Positions 8,088 to 16,046 are shown, numbered from the stretch's first letter. The stretch: 61,365 bases of DNA from Akkermansia sp. (GCA_017399165.1 JAFQEF010000132.1:1-61365), one strand, 5' to 3'. Notes: a model not told the origin generated them from the sequence alone. Translations and numbers: made by a program.

Positions 8088-9503
8088 TTACATATTGATA
8101 TCAAACGGAGTCAGGTGCCAGCCGTTATGCTTATCTTTGTATTGATTAAAAACTTGCTGAGCATATTCTCCCAATGCTCGTTTGGCGTGCCCCATGTAGT
8201 ATTCCACTTTTTGGGGATCTTTTTCCAAACCGGCGCCACCTTCATCATACATAAGCGCAATGTAAACAAAGCAAACATCCAGTCTGCGGCGGTCCGTGGC
8301 TAAGCACTCCAACAAAAAGACGGCTTCTTTGCCATTGGGCTCAACACCAATACCACGGAAATGCAGGTAGGCTTGCATGGCTATGGCGTGAGGGTATTTT
8401 TGCCGTGCTGCCAAGTTAATGAGCTCCAGCCCTTTGGCTACATCTTTTTTTACGCCGTACCCGTTTACCAACATGAATCCCTGCGCCGCCATGAAACCGA
8501 CATCCGGTCTGGCCAATGCCCCGGTTTCAATGTGCTTGTAGGCTTTATCCAAGTTTTTTTCAACGCCGCAAATGCCGTTGTAATACAGGTGGGCAAGCAT
8601 GGCGTTTGCTGTGGTATTGCCCATGATGGCAGCTGTTTTGAGCAGGTATACCCCGGCAGCTTCATCTTGCTGCAGCCCTAAAGCCTCTGCTATGTTCTTG
8701 TTCGGGGAAATAAGGTGCTCTCCCAATGTGGCAAGTGCCATAATGTTGTGGTGCGCTGCTGCTGCTTTGAGGTAATGGTAGCTTGCTCGTATATCCAAGC
8801 GTGATAAGTGGGTGGACAGCTCATACATAGCACTGTGGTTGCCCATGCGTGCAGCCTCGGTCAACATGTTGAGCATGTAAAAGTCATTGGGTGCTTTGCC
8901 GCTCAGGTAATACAGCACATGGTGGTTGCCTCTGGCAATTTCATTTTTTACCTCCGGGCGATCCTTATCCTCATATTTTTCAAGCCTTCCCGACTGTAGT
9001 AACCATGAAAAGCGGGTCTCGAAATTACCGCTGCGGCAGGCTTCCATCAACATGCGGTCTGCCCCTGCCGTGTTTTTGATAACCCCCACGCCATGGCGCA
9101 TGTAGGTGCTGTAATCTACCATGGCCGGGGCGTATTTTTTGTCTGCCGCCTTTTTGACAAGCGCAACGGCCTCCTTAACCTTTTTGTCGCGCTTCATATT
9201 GTCCGGCACGTAAAATAAGTGCTTAGACCCCACATAATTGAGTGCTACGGGGTTGTTTTCTTTTGCAGCTTGCGCCATCCACTCTTCAATGCAAAATTCA
9301 TCATTAGTGGCGTTGAGCGCAATGATGATGGCCGGGGCGGGGTCAAAACTGTTGTGGGATGCCAGCTCATCCAGCTTGGTCTTGAACTGCTTATATGCTG
9401 TTTGATATTGCTGCGGGGCAGAGGATTCGGGCGTGGTTGTTTGCGCAAATGTTGTTGTTGCAACGGCTGCTATGAGCGGAAAAATGAGGGAAGATAACTT
9501 CAT
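8088..9503 (-). CDS. Secreted Sel1-repeat protein (first of tandem pair)
   Basis: 471 residues with a signal peptide (KLSSLIFPLIAAVATTTFA|QT). The rest is helical Sel1 repeats, with recognisable units around ATANAMLAHLYYNGICG, MAAQGFMLVNGYG and AMQAYLHFRGIG, each ending in the typical G.G turn followed by a D/N-rich linker. It is paralogous to the next gene along the whole length. It carries its own promoter (9534-9562), so it heads the pair. The protein is expected to be an exported scaffold; Sel1 proteins often work in regulated secretion or envelope stress, but no specific role can be read from this sequence. Confidence 0.87.
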   Translation of the reverse strand: MKLSSLIFPLIAAVATTTFAQTTTPESSAPQQYQTAYKQFKTKLDELASHNSFDPAPAIIIALNATNDEFCIEEWMAQAAKENNPVALNYVGSKHLFYVPDNMKRDKKVKEAVALVKKAADKKYAPAMVDYSTYMRHGVGVIKNTAGADRMLMEACRSGNFETRFSWLLQSGRLEKYEDKDRPEVKNEIARGNHHVLYYLSGKAPNDFYMLNMLTEAARMGNHSAMYELSTHLSRLDIRASYHYLKAAAAHHNIMALATLGEHLISPNKNIAEALGLQQDEAAGVYLLKTAAIMGNTTANAMLAHLYYNGICGVEKNLDKAYKHIETGALARPDVGFMAAQGFMLVNGYGVKKDVAKGLELINLAARQKYPHAIAMQAYLHFRGIGVEPNGKEAVFLLECLATDRRRLDVCFVYIALMYDEGGAGLEKDPQKVEYYMGHAKRALGEYAQQVFNQYKDKHNGWHLTPFDINM

Positions 9504-9533
9504 GACCGAATTCTCTGTGTGATGTTCGGTAGC

Positions 9534-9562
9534 ATTTTATGCTCTATCTTTTCGGCTTGCAA
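9534..9562 (-). promoter_or_regulatory. Promoter of the Sel1 gene pair
   Basis: -35 TTGCAA (9557-9562), 17-base spacer, -10 TAAAAT (9534-9539) on the minus strand; leader of about 25 nt. Confidence 0.6.
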
Positions 9563-9579
9563 GCTCAAAATATGTCTTG

Positions 9580-10668
9580 TTACATGAGCCCGGTGGCTAT
9601 TTCATCTGCCAGTAAGCGCCCCTTCAGGGTGAGTTTCAGCTTGCCGTCTGCCGTGCGTAGGGCCAGTTGCTCTGCCTCCAGCATGTTAATGAAATCTGCA
9701 TCCTGCTCACGTATCAGGTGAGGGGGTAATCCTTCATCCGTACGCAGTTGCAGGCCCAAAAGCTCTGCACGGCGAGCTTGCGGGGTGAGTTGCTCAGACT
9801 CTGCTTCACTCAGTTGCCCCATGCTCAGGGCTGCAATGTAAGTTGCCGTGTTTTCTGTATTACGGTAGCGGGTGTTGTTGACAGTGCCGCATGCCCCCGG
9901 CCCCAGCCCATAGTAATCCTCCCCCCGCCAACAGGCTAGGTTGTGGTGAGATACTGCCCCCCCGCGGGCATAGTTGGAGATCTCGTAGTGGCGGTAGCCA
10001 TGGTTGGTCAACATTTCATCTGCCATGGTAAACATGGCTACATCCGTCTCTTCATCCCCGGCATCTGCGCCGTATGCCTCAAAAAATGCCGTGTCCTCCT
10101 CGTAGGTAAGGTTATAGGTAGAGATGTGGTCCGGCAGGAGAGCCAGAGCCTCCTGCAGGGTGTGTTGCCATTGTTCAAGGGTTTGCCCGGGCAGGGAGAA
10201 CATGAGGTCCAGGTTTACCTGCGGCAAACCTGCCTCCCTGAGCATGCGTACGCTTTGCGCAATTTGCTGCGGGCTGTGCTCTCTGCCCAACAGTTGTAAA
10301 AGCTCCGGCTCAAAACTTTGGGCTCCTAATGATACACGGTTAATCCCCAATTGTACCCATTGCTCCACCTTGGCCGGGGTAAAGGTGGCGGGGTTGGTCT
10401 CGAAACTCCATTCTTGCACCCCGGTGAAATCAATGTGCTCCTTTAGCCCCTCTACCAGTGTGTTCAGGTGCGTAGGGGAGAGCATGCTGGGGGTGCCGCC
10501 CCCAAAGTATATGGTATGTGGCCGATACCCCTGCGGCAACCTCAACTTGGCTTCCGTTATCACACTGCGTACATAGCCCCGTATATCCGTGTTACCCAGC
10601 TTGTGCTTGTAAAAAGCACAATACGGGCATATCTTGTTACAGAACGGTACGTGTATATACAGGTGCAT
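9580..10668 (-). CDS. hemW: HemW-like radical SAM heme chaperone
   Basis: 362 residues, the usual HemW length. The N-terminus LYIHVPFC.KICPYCAF contains the CxxxCxxC motif that binds the 4Fe-4S cluster of radical SAM enzymes. YFGGGTPS, the ETNP segment and LPGQTLEQW are typical of the HemN/HemW family. The C-terminal winged-helix-like region (ARRAELLGLQLRTDEGLP, LKGRLLADEI) also matches. The short N-terminus, without the long leader of true coproporphyrinogen oxidase HemN, favours HemW, now regarded as a heme-handling chaperone rather than an oxidase. The start lies 19 bases after the nagB terminator; a TAGAAT hexamer just downstream of that hairpin, 10 bases before the ATG, could be its -10 box but no good -35 is seen. 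Confidence 0.9.
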   Translation of the reverse strand: MHLYIHVPFCNKICPYCAFYKHKLGNTDIRGYVRSVITEAKLRLPQGYRPHTIYFGGGTPSMLSPTHLNTLVEGLKEHIDFTGVQEWSFETNPATFTPAKVEQWVQLGINRVSLGAQSFEPELLQLLGREHSPQQIAQSVRMLREAGLPQVNLDLMFSLPGQTLEQWQHTLQEALALLPDHISTYNLTYEEDTAFFEAYGADAGDEETDVAMFTMADEMLTNHGYRHYEISNYARGGAVSHHNLACWRGEDYYGLGPGACGTVNNTRYRNTENTATYIAALSMGQLSEAESEQLTPQARRAELLGLQLRTDEGLPPHLIREQDADFINMLEAEQLALRTADGKLKLTLKGRLLADEIATGLM

Positions 10669-10686
10669 GTATGCCGAATTCTAAAA

Positions 10687-10713
10687 CGGGAGCCGGTTTT
10701 TGGCCGGCTCCCG
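10687..10713 (-). terminator. Terminator after nagB
   Basis: Perfect 10-bp stem CGGGAGCCGG / CCGGCTCCCG (10687-10696 with 10704-10713), 7-base loop, followed on the minus strand by TTTT. It separates nagB from hemW. Confidence 0.8.
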
Positions 10714-10751
10714 GTAAGAAGTTTTATTTGTTGGTTGACAGCGGTAGCACT

Positions 10752-11495
10752 TTACAGCTCAGATCCGGCTGCCTTGTCCAGGAAGTACTTGGCATCCGGG
10801 TGCTTCTGCAGGTAAGATGCAGCAACATCTGCCGTTACGGGGCCATTGATAGCCTTGTTGACGATGGAGGCCTTCTTCTCACCCCAAGCCATCAGGCGCA
10901 GCTTCTTGGCATCCATAATGGTGGCTACACCCATGGTGATGGCATAGCAGGGTACATTCTCAAAGCCACCGAATGCGGGGGCTGCGTCTGTCTTGGTCAG
11001 GTCGTCCAAGTGTACCTGGCGGGTGCGGGTAGTGTCGTCGGAGCCCGGCTCGTTGAAGCCGATGTGACCCGTGCGACCGATGCCCAGAATCTGCAGGTCC
11101 AAACCACCGCAAGCCTTAATCTTGTCCTCGTATGCCTGGCAATGTGCGGCAATGTCCTCCTGTGCAACCGTGCCACTGGGCAGGTTGATGTTCTCTGCGG
11201 GAATATCAATGTGGTTGAACAGGTTGGTGTGCATGAAGTACCAGTAGGACTCCACGTGCTCACGGGGCAGGCCGTAGTACTCGTCCAGGTTGAAGGTGGT
11301 CACGTTCTTGAAGGAAAGTCCCTCCTCCTTGTGCAGACGAATCAGCTCTGCATAGAAGCCCAGGGGAGAAGCGCCGGTGGCCAAACCGAGCACAACACCC
11401 TTGCCCTCTGCTGCGCGGCTGCGGATGAGCTCTGCTACCTCAGCTGCCAAGGTCTTGACAGCTTCCTGCTGTGTTTCGAAAACTTCGTAAGTCAT
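10752..11495 (-). CDS. nagB: Glucosamine-6-phosphate deaminase
   Basis: 247 residues, typical of NagB. It converts glucosamine-6-phosphate to fructose-6-phosphate and ammonia in the cytoplasm, feeding amino sugars into glycolysis. Diagnostic motifs are FNLDEYYGLP (catalytic Asp general base), LATGASPLG for phosphate binding, GIGRTGHIGFNEPGS (the NagB signature with active-site His) and the C-terminal GPVTADVAASYLQ. Amino-sugar use fits a mucin- or peptidoglycan-recycling lifestyle, which is inference. The gene stands alone between a tRNA pair on the other strand and a strong terminator. Its promoter (11505-11532) leaves only nine bases before the ATG, with AAGG inside it. Confidence 0.96.
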   Translation of the reverse strand: MTYEVFETQQEAVKTLAAEVAELIRSRAAEGKGVVLGLATGASPLGFYAELIRLHKEEGLSFKNVTTFNLDEYYGLPREHVESYWYFMHTNLFNHIDIPAENINLPSGTVAQEDIAAHCQAYEDKIKACGGLDLQILGIGRTGHIGFNEPGSDDTTRTRQVHLDDLTKTDAAPAFGGFENVPCYAITMGVATIMDAKKLRLMAWGEKKASIVNKAINGPVTADVAASYLQKHPDAKYFLDKAAGSEL

Positions 11496-11504
11496 GGTGA
11501 CCTT

Positions 11505-11532
11505 ATTCTATACTATACCCCCGTAAAATCAA
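11505..11532 (-). promoter_or_regulatory. Promoter of nagB
   Basis: -35 TTGATT (11527-11532), 16-base spacer, -10 TAGAAT (11505-11510). Only 9 bases separate the -10 element from the start codon, so the mRNA leader would be very short. Confidence 0.65.
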
Positions 11533-11582
11533 TCCTAAAATTACCAAAAAGAAAAAAATTAAGAAATTTTGAAAATTTTGCT

Positions 11583-11611
11583 TGCAATATCCGTTTGAAC
11601 ATGGTAAGCTG
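11583..11611 (+). promoter_or_regulatory. Possible promoter of the tRNA operon
   Basis: TTGCAA (11583-11588) and a weak TAAGCT (11606-11611) are 17 bases apart, about 18 bases before the tRNA-Thr gene. The -10 element is poor, so this is tentative. Confidence 0.35.
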
Positions 11612-11629
11612 CCCCCGCACACAGCACCT

Positions 11630-11701
11630 GCCGCTGTAGCTCAGGGGTAGAGCAACGCATTCGTAATGCGTGGGTCGTCAGTTCAAATCTGACCAGCGGC
11701 T
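11630..11701 (+). tRNA. tRNA-Thr (anticodon CGT)
   Basis: 72-nt cloverleaf. The acceptor stem is GCCGCTG / CAGCGGC and the D arm contains GCTCAGGGGTAGAGC. The anticodon stem is ACGCA/TGCGT with loop TTCGTAA, giving anticodon CGT (codon ACG). The T arm contains GTTCAAATC. CCA is not encoded. It is followed 45 bases later by tRNA-Lys in the same transcript. Confidence 0.95.
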
Positions 11702-11746
11702 GCCTCTCAGAGGCTACAACAAGGTGTGAGTGCTCTCAGACATTGT

Positions 11747-11819
11747 GCCTCCTTAGCTCAGTCGGTAGAGCAGCTGACTCTTAATCAGTTTGTCCGCGGT
11801 TCGAGCCCGCGAGGGGGTA
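11747..11819 (+). tRNA. tRNA-Lys (anticodon CTT)
   Basis: 73-nt cloverleaf. The anticodon stem is GCTGA/TCAGT with loop CTCTTAA, giving anticodon CTT (codon AAG). The T loop is GGTTCGAGCCC. The acceptor stem has G-T pairs at its outer end and in the middle. CCA is not encoded. Confidence 0.94.
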
Positions 11820-11826
11820 CTCCTTG

Positions 11827-11854
11827 AAAGCGAATCATTTTTATGGTTCGCTTT
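11827..11854 (+). terminator. Terminator of the tRNA operon
   Basis: 8-bp stem AAAGCGAA / TTCGCTTT with a 12-base loop, followed by TTTTATTT, eight bases after tRNA-Lys. Confidence 0.85.
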
Positions 11855-11886
11855 TTTATTTCTCATCTGTAACCTCATGTAATGCC

Positions 11887-12258
11887 ATGACTAACTACGC
11901 CCAATCCTACATCGTTATCGGTTCCGTGATGATGTTTATTCTGTTCTGCGCTTTTATATACATAGTGTGGCATGATGACGATGAGACCCGCCGCAGTGGC
12001 TATTGCATGTTAGGCGTGGGGGCAGTGTTGTGTGTGATGGGGCTGTGGATGCTGTACGTGTGCGAGATTTCTCCCTCAGATGTGTTTCGGGTTTCGCGCC
12101 GGCACTATCTCAGTAGGTCGAATTATGATGTGACCAATCTCTCCATATTGATGGGCCTTTGGGTATGCGCTACCTTTATGGGTGGCAAGGGACTGTACAA
12201 AACCCTGGTACGCATGGGAATTTGGCCTGACTCTGATACGGAGGATGACGAGGTTTGA
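11887..12258 (+). CDS. Small membrane protein of unknown function
   Basis: 123 residues from the ATG at 11887. Upstream readings would start inside the tRNA terminator, so this ATG is preferred. Three hydrophobic stretches are visible: about 5-27 (VIGSVMMFILFCAFIYIVW), 39-60 and 90-105. The linkers are charged and the tail is acidic (DSDTEDDE), suggesting an inner-membrane protein with the C-terminus in the cytoplasm. No family is recognised and no ribosome-binding site is visible. It stands alone between the tRNA operon and the convergent HU gene. The coding call rests on length, composition and membrane pattern. Confidence 0.6.
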   Translation: MTNYAQSYIVIGSVMMFILFCAFIYIVWHDDDETRRSGYCMLGVGAVLCVMGLWMLYVCEISPSDVFRVSRRHYLSRSNYDVTNLSILMGLWVCATFMGGKGLYKTLVRMGIWPDSDTEDDEV

Positions 12259-12302
12259 AACCTCCCTCCTCCTGATAAAGGTCTGATAGTGGCAAAAAAA
12301 AC

Positions 12303-12329
12303 GGGCTCACGGTTGGTACCCGTGAGCCC
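12303..12329 (-). terminator. Terminator of the HU gene
   Basis: Perfect 10-bp stem GGGCTCACGG / CCGTGAGCCC with a 7-base loop. On the minus strand it is followed by a run of eight T residues. Confidence 0.9.
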
Positions 12330-12357
12330 TGTTCGATAAGTCGGAAAAATCTACAAC

Positions 12358-12660
12358 TTATTTAACGTTGGCAGCAGCCTCCTTGAGGGTCTTACCGACC
12401 TTGAACTTCACAACGTTACGGGCAGGGATGGGTACATCCTTACCGGGGTTCTTGGGGTTGCGGCCGATCTTGGCCTTAACCTCCTTAACAGTGAAGGTAC
12501 CGAAGTTGCGGAGGACAACGCGATCGCCGTTGCCCAGAGCCTCGGTGATGAGGTCAACTGCCTTCTGGATTACTTCAAGTACATCATTCTGCGTGAGGTC
12601 GCTGTTCATCTCTGCGCAGATCTTATTTACAAGCTCTCTTTTAGTGATTGTGTTTGCCAT
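12358..12660 (-). CDS. HU-family DNA-binding protein
   Basis: 100 residues, the size of HU/IHF. It is a dimeric nucleoid protein that bends DNA. The N-terminal helices (TITKRELVNKICAEM), the RNFGTF turn, the GRNPKNPG segment and the arm with KVPIPA-like (DVPIPARNVVKFK) sequence are all present; the proline at the arm tip that intercalates in DNA is kept. The family does not allow HU and IHF to be separated from sequence alone, so no symbol is given. Codon use is strongly biased, as in highly expressed genes. It has a single-gene transcript with a promoter at 12696-12724 and a strong terminator. Confidence 0.95.
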   Translation of the reverse strand: MANTITKRELVNKICAEMNSDLTQNDVLEVIQKAVDLITEALGNGDRVVLRNFGTFTVKEVKAKIGRNPKNPGKDVPIPARNVVKFKVGKTLKEAAANVK

Positions 12661-12695
12661 ATATGTGGATTCGCTTGGTTTAAGAAGCTGGCGAG

Positions 12696-12724
12696 ATTGT
12701 AGCGCATTTTTTTCTCTTTGGCAC
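12696..12724 (-). promoter_or_regulatory. Promoter of the HU gene
   Basis: -35 GTGCCA (12719-12724), 17-base spacer, -10 TACAAT (12696-12701). A leader of about 30 nt follows. Confidence 0.55.
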
Positions 12725-12844
12725 GCAAAAAAAGCAACTTACGTGCATTTTTTTGTGTCAACCATGCATTTTGGGGGCTTTATGGCTCAAAATTCTGCAC
12801 TTTTTCATTGACCTGAGCATAAAATCAGTCCATTTTATTGCCAC

Positions 12845-13753
12845 ATGGCTTCTCAATATACCATCGATTTAAATGCAGCAGATGCTCGCGCTCTTAAAAA
12901 TAAGTTGCAAACACGCGCCGGTTATGAACCGTCGGAGCGTGAGTATGCAGAGTTTTGCTTTACCGGCCCTAAAGTAAACGTGGCATATTATGCCAAGCGT
13001 GGCAAATTGGTGGTGCAAGGCAGCGGGGCAGATGAATTTTTGGAGTTTGTGATGCTGATTGACCCGCGCACCGGGGTATCAGTTGTAAAAAAATCTGCCC
13101 ATACGGTGGATAAGACTCCGCATTTCGGGGTGGATGAAAGCGGCAAGGGTGACTACTTTGGCCCCCTGGTGATAGCCGGAGTATATTCGGATGAGCGCAC
13201 GGCAGATGCTTTGGTTAAATTGGGATGTAAGGATAGTAAGGCAATACCCGATGATAAAAAGATAGCCGCCATTGCCGCAAAAATCATGCAGTTGCCCGGC
13301 ATTGCGTATGAGGTCGTTTGCATAGGCCCCAAGCGCTATAATGAGCTTTATACGGAGTTTGGTAACCTCAACCGCTTGCTGGCATGGGGGCATGCACGTG
13401 TGATAGCAGCCCTGCATGAAAAAGTACCCTCCTGCACGCGCGCGCTGAGCGACCAGTTTGCCAACGAGTGGGTGCTCAAAACGGCCTTGGGCAAACGCCG
13501 TGTGCCCGTGCAATTAGAGCAACGCACCAAGGCAGAGAGCGATGTTGCCGTGGCGGCCGCCTCCATTTTGGCGCGTGCACGTTTTGTGAAGTGGATGCAG
13601 GACACCGCCGCTGCTGCCGGTTGTGACATGCCTTTGGGCTGTGCCGCCCATGTTACCAAAGCTGCCCGAGCTTTTGTGGACAAGCACGGGCAAGACCGCC
13701 TGTGCGATGTCGCTAAGCTACACTTCAAAACAACTGCTAAAGTTTTGCAATAA
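12845..13753 (+). CDS. rnhC: Ribonuclease HIII
   Basis: 302 residues, typical of RNase HIII. It removes RNA from RNA-DNA hybrids. The N-terminal about 85 residues form the TBP-like substrate-binding domain (KRGKLVVQGSG), which separates HIII from the shorter HII. The catalytic domain opens with GVDESGKGDYFGPLV (the DEDE motif with Gly-Lys-Gly) and continues with CKDSK and the AESDVAVAAASILAR segment. The ATG at 12845 lacks a Shine-Dalgarno sequence; TTTTAT six bases upstream of the start could be a -10 box for a leaderless transcript, with TTGACC 19 bases before it. Its terminator (13758-13785) is shared with the convergent DUF805 operon. Confidence 0.95.
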   Translation: MASQYTIDLNAADARALKNKLQTRAGYEPSEREYAEFCFTGPKVNVAYYAKRGKLVVQGSGADEFLEFVMLIDPRTGVSVVKKSAHTVDKTPHFGVDESGKGDYFGPLVIAGVYSDERTADALVKLGCKDSKAIPDDKKIAAIAAKIMQLPGIAYEVVCIGPKRYNELYTEFGNLNRLLAWGHARVIAALHEKVPSCTRALSDQFANEWVLKTALGKRRVPVQLEQRTKAESDVAVAAASILARARFVKWMQDTAAAAGCDMPLGCAAHVTKAARAFVDKHGQDRLCDVAKLHFKTTAKVLQ

Positions 13754-13757
13754 ATTA

Positions 13758-13785
13758 CCCCCGCACTGCGTTTTCAGTGCGGGGG
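13758..13785. terminator. Hairpin terminator between convergent genes
   Basis: 11-bp perfect stem CCCCCGCACTG / CAGTGCGGGGG with a 6-base loop, four bases after the rnhC stop. It can serve rnhC and the convergent DUF805 gene. Confidence 0.75.
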
Positions 13786-13809
13786 CAGAATTAATTGTTG
13801 TTCATCTGA

Positions 13810-14133
13810 TTATGCTGCGGGAGGCAGCTCGGGGCCTTCACCGTATTGGTTAGCCGGGGCGGAGGGCATGAGGCACAGAATCAGACCGTAAATCGGAATG
13901 ATGCAGAACCAACCGGGCTTGCCGGCATCTTGTACACGGCGGAAGCTGGCGGCAAGCATCGGTACGAGCAAGGCCAGTGCGCCGATACCGCAGGTAATCA
14001 TGTAGATAAGCACATAGGCCAGATAGAACCACCAGTACTGGGCGCGGCTGGCGCGACCGCCGAACTTGGCGTAGTTCTTGAGGTTATAGGTGAGGGAGGA
14101 AATAATATTCCATTCGGGGGCTGTGTTTTGCAT
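13810..14133 (-). CDS. DUF805 membrane protein
   Basis: 107 residues. GRASRAQYWWFYLA followed by transmembrane helices and the RRVQDAGKPGW segment match the DUF805 family, whose members are small inner-membrane proteins of unknown function; the usual RRLHD.G.SGW motif is recognisable. About three hydrophobic segments are present. It is the last gene of a four-gene minus-strand unit: 43 bases separate it from the TM2 gene upstream. The acidic, proline-rich tail is short. Function cannot be inferred beyond membrane location. Confidence 0.85.
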   Translation of the reverse strand: MQNTAPEWNIISSLTYNLKNYAKFGGRASRAQYWWFYLAYVLIYMITCGIGALALLVPMLAASFRRVQDAGKPGWFCIIPIYGLILCLMPSAPANQYGEGPELPPAA

Positions 14134-14176
14134 ATTAGTATTGTTTGTTGTTTGGGGTTAATAGGAGAAGAGTTTA

Positions 14177-14593
14177 TCAGGAGAAGGGAATGCCCTTGGC
14201 GTCCTTATTTACGGTGCATACTTCAATGATATTCCAGATGAAGACAATCGGAGTGAAGACCGTGCAACTGAGTAAAGTGATGAGCAATTGTGCTACACCT
14301 TTGTTGACATAACCTGCGTAGAAGTTATGAATGCCGAGGTAGCCCAAGAAGATACCCAATATAACGTAAGCAGCACGGGGCTTGATATCGTTGGCAACCG
14401 GAGCTGACGGTGGTGGCGGTATGACATGCCCGGGAATAATGGTGCTGATTGGCGCCCAGTTCTGCATACCCTCTGTGTAGCAAAGGGTCTGACTATTGAT
14501 TTGCCCTTTTGCCATCATGTCTTTGATGGCTTCAAGGCTATATGGCCCGTGGGGGGTGCCACCGGGCTGTGTGAGATGATATGTGTTGTTCAT
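14177..14593 (-). CDS. GYF_2 and TM2 domain membrane protein
   Basis: 138 residues. The N-terminal domain (1-50; YHLTQPGGTPHGPYSLEAIKDM, cut here into its motif GPYSLE...) is a GYF_2/DUF4339 module that usually binds proline-rich peptides. A proline-rich linker (IPPPPSAPV) follows, then a TM2 domain (about 72-130) with the conserved AYVILGIFLGYLGIHNFYAG pattern of two helices joined by a short polar turn with Asn and Tyr. Its ATG overlaps the stop of the agmatine deiminase gene by four bases (ATGA), so translation is coupled. Such proteins are common in Verrucomicrobia and Planctomycetes; the cellular role is unknown. Confidence 0.88.
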   Translation of the reverse strand: MNNTYHLTQPGGTPHGPYSLEAIKDMMAKGQINSQTLCYTEGMQNWAPISTIIPGHVIPPPPSAPVANDIKPRAAYVILGIFLGYLGIHNFYAGYVNKGVAQLLITLLSCTVFTPIVFIWNIIEVCTVNKDAKGIPFS

Positions 14594-15636
14594 GAGAGAG
14601 GTTGTTGTTGCGTGATGCAGTGAATAGCCCCGCCTTCTATGACGAGTCGGCGTGCGTCGAATCCGATAACTTGTTTACCCGGGAAACATTCTCGCAGTAT
14701 TCCCAAAGCGCGGTCATCTGCCTTTGGCTGGTTGAAAATGGGTACAATGACTGCCCCGTTGCAGATGAGGAAGTTTGCATAGCTGGCGGGCAACTGCTCC
14801 AAACGCCAATCTTTGGCTATAACGGGCTCCGGCATGGGCAGGGGAATAATCTCCACCTTGTGACCGCTTGGGGTGCGCAGGTCTTGCAAGCGCTCGTTGT
14901 TCTCTGCCATGTTGCGATAATGGGGGGATTTGGCATCGGGCTCAACAATGGATACCGCGGCCTCTGCATGCACAAAGCGTACCATGTCGTCAATGTGGCC
15001 GTCCGTATCATCGCCTTCAATGCCGCAACCCAGCCAAAATACTTGCTTGGTGCCCATCATGCGGTGCAGCTCTGCCTCCACCTCTGCCTTGGTGATACCG
15101 GGGTTGCGGTTGGGGTTGAGCAATACGGCCTCAGTGGTGATGATAAGCCCCTCGCCATTGCCTTCTATGGCGCCGCCCTCCAAGATGAGCTTGCTGCTCA
15201 GGCGTGGCAGTTGCAGGGATTTTGCCATGCGCGTGGGTATCTCATTATCCAGATTCCACGGGGCAAATTTGCCCCCCCAGGCATTGAAGGTCCAGTCTGC
15301 CACTTGCATGGTGCCGTCATTTCTGCGTACAAAGATACCACCGTGGTCTCGGCACCAAACATCGTTGGTGGGGTGGTCATACAGGGCATAGTTTTGTATG
15401 TTGCGGGATTGCAGCAGTGGCTTAATGTGAGGGTGCAGCTCCTTTGCTGCGTTGATGCGCACCTGAGCATGCGGGGCTATCAGGCCGGCCAAGTCTGCAT
15501 AGTGCCCGTGCAGCTCTGCCAAGCCACCTTGCCAAAGATCTGCCCGGTGAGGCCAGGAGAGCCAAACCGCCTCCTGCTGCTCCCACTCTGCGGGCCAGTT
15601 GAGCTCTGCCCCTTGTTTTGCGTCAACAGTCTTCAT
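14590..15636 (-). CDS. aguA: Agmatine deiminase / peptidylarginine deiminase family enzyme
   Basis: 348 residues, the normal length. The enzyme hydrolyses agmatine to N-carbamoylputrescine and ammonia in the polyamine pathway. Family features: WPAEWE.QEAVWLSWPH at the N-terminus, the WCRDHGG motif, EGGAIEGNGEG, the DDTDGHIDD segment with catalytic His and Asp, and the C-terminal EGGAIHCIT with the nucleophilic Cys close to the end. All catalytic residues are present. Its first 14 bases overlap the end of the Minf_1886 gene and its stop overlaps the TM2 gene start, so the three are tightly coupled. A lone arginine decarboxylase partner is not in the window. A putrescine link with the neighbours is not evident. 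Confidence 0.93.
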   Translation of the reverse strand: MKTVDAKQGAELNWPAEWEQQEAVWLSWPHRADLWQGGLAELHGHYADLAGLIAPHAQVRINAAKELHPHIKPLLQSRNIQNYALYDHPTNDVWCRDHGGIFVRRNDGTMQVADWTFNAWGGKFAPWNLDNEIPTRMAKSLQLPRLSSKLILEGGAIEGNGEGLIITTEAVLLNPNRNPGITKAEVEAELHRMMGTKQVFWLGCGIEGDDTDGHIDDMVRFVHAEAAVSIVEPDAKSPHYRNMAENNERLQDLRTPSGHKVEIIPLPMPEPVIAKDWRLEQLPASYANFLICNGAVIVPIFNQPKADDRALGILRECFPGKQVIGFDARRLVIEGGAIHCITQQQPLS

Positions 15637-16039
15637 CTTCTACACAAAAATCATCCGTGTTATCCAATTCCCCGTTGTAGGGGGCGTCCAGCATGACATC
15701 CAGCGGGGGCAAAGTTTCAAATTCTTCTTGCGTGTCACCCTTTTGTTTGCCGAAAGCGCCCACCTCTATCAACTTATATACCACATCCCCGAAATCTTTA
15801 TTTGTGTAAATACCCCAAAATTGTAATACCTTGGCAGCTAAGGGACCATATTCACTCAACGCATAGCTGCATGCCCCTGCATACAGTTGATCTGCGGTAA
15901 GGTGTGCGCCCTTTTCGCCTTTGCAGTAGTGCGCAGAGGCGTGCTCCAGCCCGGCGCGTACAAAATCATACGCCTCCGCTGAATATTGAGGGTAGCGGCG
16001 AGTTAATTCTTTTACCGCATCTTCAAAACTGTCTCTCAT
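15623..16039 (-). CDS. Minf_1886 family protein (Verrucomicrobia/Planctomycetes-restricted)
   Basis: 138 residues, no signal peptide, acidic C-terminus. The sequence pattern AVKELTRRYPQYS.EAY.FV, HLTADQL, and DFGDVVYKLIEVGAFGKQKGD matches what I know of the Minf_1886/Verruc_Plancto-restricted family, whose function is unknown. It is the main taxonomic marker in this window. It is the first gene of the operon with agmatine deiminase, overlapping it by 14 bases. Its promoter (16047-16075) leaves seven bases before the ATG, so the transcript is probably leaderless. The family assignment is from memory of its motifs and should be treated as probable. Confidence 0.82.
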   Translation of the reverse strand: MRDSFEDAVKELTRRYPQYSAEAYDFVRAGLEHASAHYCKGEKGAHLTADQLYAGACSYALSEYGPLAAKVLQFWGIYTNKDFGDVVYKLIEVGAFGKQKGDTQEEFETLPPLDVMLDAPYNGELDNTDDFCVEDEDC

Positions 16040-16046
16040 CGATTAC

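Noticed and set aside
10518..11639. 373-codon plus-strand frame opposite hemW/nagB
   Set aside because: It covers the end of hemW, the terminator and nagB, runs into the tRNA gene and shows no protein pattern.
14602..15696. 364-codon plus-strand frame opposite aguA
   Set aside because: It overlaps two well-supported minus-strand genes and has no recognisable domain.
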